Positions 53,129 through 55,629 of a stretch of DNA of 55,629 nt are shown piece after piece (the first letter of the stretch is position 1; every line of letters starts with the position of its first letter). The DNA comes from an uncultured Prevotella sp. Lineage in GTDB: Bacteria; Bacteroidota; Bacteroidia; Bacteroidales; Bacteroidaceae. The position numbers and the translations under genes are program-made. The notes beneath the pieces are model-generated. The model was not told the DNA's origin. It searched no databases and was given only the letters and a program-made list of their open reading frames with translations. Location: positions 1-55,629 of the forward strand of contig CAKQXI010000003.1 in the NCBI GenBank assembly GCA_934281565.1, given 5' to 3'.

Positions 53129-53275
53129 AATTTAAAGAAGTTAAAGGAAGTTATCACTCCCTTTGGTCGTTCGGGAAGTTAAAGGACAACAGTTTTAGAG
53201 ATTATATCCAAAAAGACTATTGTCCCTTAACTTCACTTAACTCCCCTCTAACTTCTCTTAACTCCCCAAAATTCT
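53129..53275. repeat. Repeat-rich gap between sufB and sufC
   Basis: GAATTTAAA, GAAGTTAAA and GGAAGTTATC recur on the left, resembling the arms at 9285-9341. A 15-bp stem with one mismatch pairs 53175-53189 with 53220-53234. The right part has repeated CTTAACTCCCC-like units. The gap is 176 bases inside the suf operon. Confidence 0.6.
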
Positions 53276-53277
53276 CT

Positions 53278-54729
53278 TTATCCTACAGTTCCTTCGAGTG
53301 ACACGCTTAGGAGCTTCTGCGCCTCGACGGCAAACTCCATAGGCAACTTGTTGAGCACATCCTTGGCATAACCATTGACTATCAAACCTACGGCTTCCTC
53401 TGTTGGGATACCTCGCTGATTGCAATAGAAGAGCTGGTCTTCCGAAATCTTCGAGGTAGTAGCCTCATGCTCAAAGACAGCAGTATCGTTATGGGCATCC
53501 ATATAGGGGAAAGTATGCGCTCCACAATCACTGCCGAGCAGCAAGGAGTCACAAGAACTATAGTTGCGAGCATTGTCGGCATTGGATGTTGCACGAACCA
53601 AACCACGATAGGAGTTCTGGCTATGCCCTGCGGAAATACCTTTTGAGATAATAGTGCTCTTGGTATTCTTACCCATGTGTATCATCTTGGTACCAGTATC
53701 TGCCTCCTGATAGTTGTTGGTTACGGCTACACTGTAGAACTCTGCCACAGAGTTGTCACCTCGCAAGAGGCAAGATGGATACTTCCACGTGATGGCAGAG
53801 CCTGTCTCTACCTGTGTCCAACTCAACTTAGAATTGACACCACGCAAGTCACCTCGCTTGGTAACCAAGTTCAAGACACCACCCTTTCCATGCTCATCAC
53901 CGGGATACCAATTCTGGACAGTGGAGTATTTCACCTCTGCATTATCCTTGACGATAATCTCGACGATAGCCGCATGAAGCTGGTTCTCATCACGCATAGG
54001 AGCAGTACATCCCTCCAAGTATGATACGTACGCATCATCATCGGCAATGATCAAGGTACGCTCAAACTGTCCTGTATTGCGAGCATTGATACGGAAATAA
54101 CTGCTCAACTCCATTGGACAACGTACGCCCTTAGGAATATAGACGAATGAGCCATCACTGAATACCGCACTGTTGAGTGCCGCATAAAAGTTATCACGAT
54201 AAGGCACCACTGTTCCTAAGTATTCACGCACCAAGTCTGGATGTTCCTTGATAGCCTCACCAATACTACAGAAGATGACACCCTTTTCACGAAGTTTCTC
54301 CTTGAATGTTGTCTTTACGGAAACAGAGTCCATGATTGCATCCACGGCAGTGCCGCTTAAAGCCAAACGTTCTTCCAAAGGAATGCCCAACTTATCGAAT
54401 GTCTTCTCCAGTTCTGGATCTATCTCCTTGTTCTTTGGTTTCTTTGCCAAAGGATCGGCATAGTATGAAATCTCCTGGTAGTCCACTGGTGGCACATGGA
54501 CGTGTCCCCACTTAGGCTCCTGAAGTGTCTTCCAGTAATTATAGGCTTTCAGACGAAAATCAAGCATCCATTCTGGCTCTCCTTTCTTCTGTGAGATTAA
54601 GCGCACAACATCCTCGTTGAGACCCTTTTCAATGATTTCAGTCTGCACATCGGTAGTAAAGCCAAACTCATACTTTTGCTCCGCCACTTGCTTGACAAAT
54701 TCATTTTTTTCTTTCTCTTTTCCTGCCAT
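53278..54729 (-). CDS. sufB: Fe-S cluster assembly protein SufB
   Basis: Core scaffold of the SUF system, on which clusters are built. 483 residues. Characteristic segments include AVVPYRDNFYAALNSAVFSDGSF, PKGVRCPMELSSYFRINA, GQFERTLIIADD, YLEGCTAP (with a conserved Cys), TKRGDLRGVNS and HEATTSKISEDQLFYCNQRGI. First gene of the suf operon, downstream of infB. Confidence 0.97.
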   Translation of the reverse strand: MAGKEKEKNEFVKQVAEQKYEFGFTTDVQTEIIEKGLNEDVVRLISQKKGEPEWMLDFRLKAYNYWKTLQEPKWGHVHVPPVDYQEISYYADPLAKKPKNKEIDPELEKTFDKLGIPLEERLALSGTAVDAIMDSVSVKTTFKEKLREKGVIFCSIGEAIKEHPDLVREYLGTVVPYRDNFYAALNSAVFSDGSFVYIPKGVRCPMELSSYFRINARNTGQFERTLIIADDDAYVSYLEGCTAPMRDENQLHAAIVEIIVKDNAEVKYSTVQNWYPGDEHGKGGVLNLVTKRGDLRGVNSKLSWTQVETGSAITWKYPSCLLRGDNSVAEFYSVAVTNNYQEADTGTKMIHMGKNTKSTIISKGISAGHSQNSYRGLVRATSNADNARNYSSCDSLLLGSDCGAHTFPYMDAHNDTAVFEHEATTSKISEDQLFYCNQRGIPTEEAVGLIVNGYAKDVLNKLPMEFAVEAQKLLSVSLEGTVG

Positions 54730-54863
54730 TGTTATCTTTAGACCATAAAGAATCTCTCATATATGAAGGGAAGAACCTTTCTAAATAAGAGACTTGTAAT
54801 ATAAAACCCTAAATAGGGATAAGCCTTTCATCGCTCATCCCTACCTTTTATATATAGAGGAAC

Positions 54864-54871
54864 CAAAAGTA
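54864..54871 (-). promoter_or_regulatory. Possible -7 element of the suf operon
   Basis: TACTTTTG on the minus strand, 135 bases before sufB. No -33 is apparent, so read-through from infB is also possible. Confidence 0.35.
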
Positions 54872-54909
54872 AATGTATTCTTCACTCTTCGTTCTTCACT
54901 TTTCACTTA

Positions 54910-55629
54910 TTAAAGCTTTTGTTCTACCTCAATCTCCGTGAAGGTCTCAATAACATCACCCTCCTGGATATCATTGTAGTTGACAAGGCTCAAACCACAT
55001 TCCATACCCGTAACAACTTCCTTGACATCATCCTTGTAACGTTTCAAGGCACCAATCTCGGCTGTACGGATTACGATACCGTCACGAATGACACGAGCCT
55101 TATCCTTGGAGTGTACCTTGCCCTCGGTAACAAGACCACCGGCAATAGTACCCACTTTGCTAATCTTGAATGTCTGCTTAACCTCAACCTGTCCTGTGAT
55201 GATTTCTTTCTTCACCTTGTCGAGCATACCTACCATTGCACTCTTGATGTCATCGATGGCATCATAGATGATAGAGTATGTATTGATTTCAACGCCCTCA
55301 CGGTCTGCTGCCTTACGAGCATCTGCAGATGGACGAACTTGGAAACCAACAATGACTGCATCCGAAGCAGAAGCCAACATCACATCGTTCTCTGAGATCT
55401 GACCCACAGCCTTGTTGACTACGTTCACCTGTACTTTCTCGGTTGAAAGTTTGATGAATGAGTCGCTCAAAGCCTCAACAGAACCATCGGTATCACCCTT
55501 TACGATTACATTCAACTCATGGAACTCACCACGTGCGATACGGTGAGAAATATCACCAAGAGTCAAGCGCTTCTGAGTACGCAAGCCCTGCTCACGCTGC
55601 AACTGTTCGCGCTTGTTCGCAATCTCACG
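54910..55629 (-). CDS. infB: Translation initiation factor IF-2, C-terminal part
   Basis: The frame is open to the window edge; 239 codons of the C-terminal region are visible. HELNVIVKGDTDGSVEALSDSFIKL and EVQVNVVNKAVGQISENDVMLASAS are in IF-2 domain III, and the C2 domain (KVGTIAGGLVTEGKVHSKDKARVIRDG, LKRYKDDVKEV, GMECGLSL) binds the formyl-Met acceptor end. The G domain lies outside the window. Confidence 0.96.
   Translation of the reverse strand, partial: REIANKREQLQREQGLRTQKRLTLGDISHRIARGEFHELNVIVKGDTDGSVEALSDSFIKLSTEKVQVNVVNKAVGQISENDVMLASASDAVIVGFQVRPSADARKAADREGVEINTYSIIYDAIDDIKSAMVGMLDKVKKEIITGQVEVKQTFKISKVGTIAGGLVTEGKVHSKDKARVIRDGIVIRTAEIGALKRYKDDVKEVVTGMECGLSLVNYNDIQEGDVIETFTEIEVEQKL

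Overview
The window reads as chromosomal DNA of a Bacteroidales bacterium, most likely a Prevotella/Segatella relative. The evidence is a SusC/SusD pair, a fimbrillin (type V pilus) operon with DUF3575 and DUF5119 members, two GH92 mannosidases, AraC-type regulators, and many promoters of the Bacteroidetes form TTTG-N19/20-TAnnTTTG. No transposase, integrase, phage gene or CRISPR array is visible. The genus is inferred, not tested.

Layout. 1-3600 (+): EF-P (5' cut by the window edge), a family 2 glycosyltransferase, RadC, a MIP18/DUF59 Fe-S protein and LpxH. 3700-7800 (-): ackA, pta, cdaA (c-di-AMP synthase) and folP. 7966-9267 (+): murF. 9352-12077 (-): pdxT, pdxS and, upstream of them, a ThiD-like kinase domain fused to an AraC DNA-binding domain; two arrays of 23-nt repeats lie between the fusion gene and pdxS. 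12198-16425: an SGNH esterase, a xanthine salvage pair (xpt-permease) and a YqiA-like hydrolase fused to a degenerate HAD domain. 16610-22291 (+): a Fic protein, a large Dna2-like nuclease-helicase, greA and a HIT protein. 22533-23916: manC and tRNA-Leu(CAA). 24049-28504 (-): two GH92 mannosidases. 28741-33800: an EmrAB/TolC-type efflux operon (-) with a divergent AraC regulator. 33863-38735 (-): SusD and SusC, the latter frame-broken at a run of eight G. 39374-47077 (-): a six-gene fimbrial operon. 47244-54729 (-): rnhB and a suf operon (sufB-C-D-[outer-membrane protein]-[metallophosphoesterase lipoprotein]-S), preceded by the 3' end of infB.

How the genes work together. pdxS/pdxT make PLP. 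The adjacent fusion protein keeps a recognisable vitamer-binding pocket but has lost kinase catalytic residues, so it looks like a ligand-sensing transcription factor; the repeats in front of pdxS are plausible operators. The suf genes build Fe-S clusters, but two envelope genes are translationally coupled inside that operon. SusC is out of frame by one base in a homopolymer, suggesting phase variation, a recent mutation or a sequencing error. The surface functions (pilus, SusCD, mannosidases, efflux) fit a host-associated gut or oral bacterium.

Structural theme. Several long intercistronic gaps (pta-ackA, EmrA-TolC, sufC-sufD, sufB-sufC, rnhB-sufS) hold AT-rich inverted repeats, some with arms built from 7-nt tandem units. 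A ~166-bp nested palindromic element lies between the HIT gene and manC.
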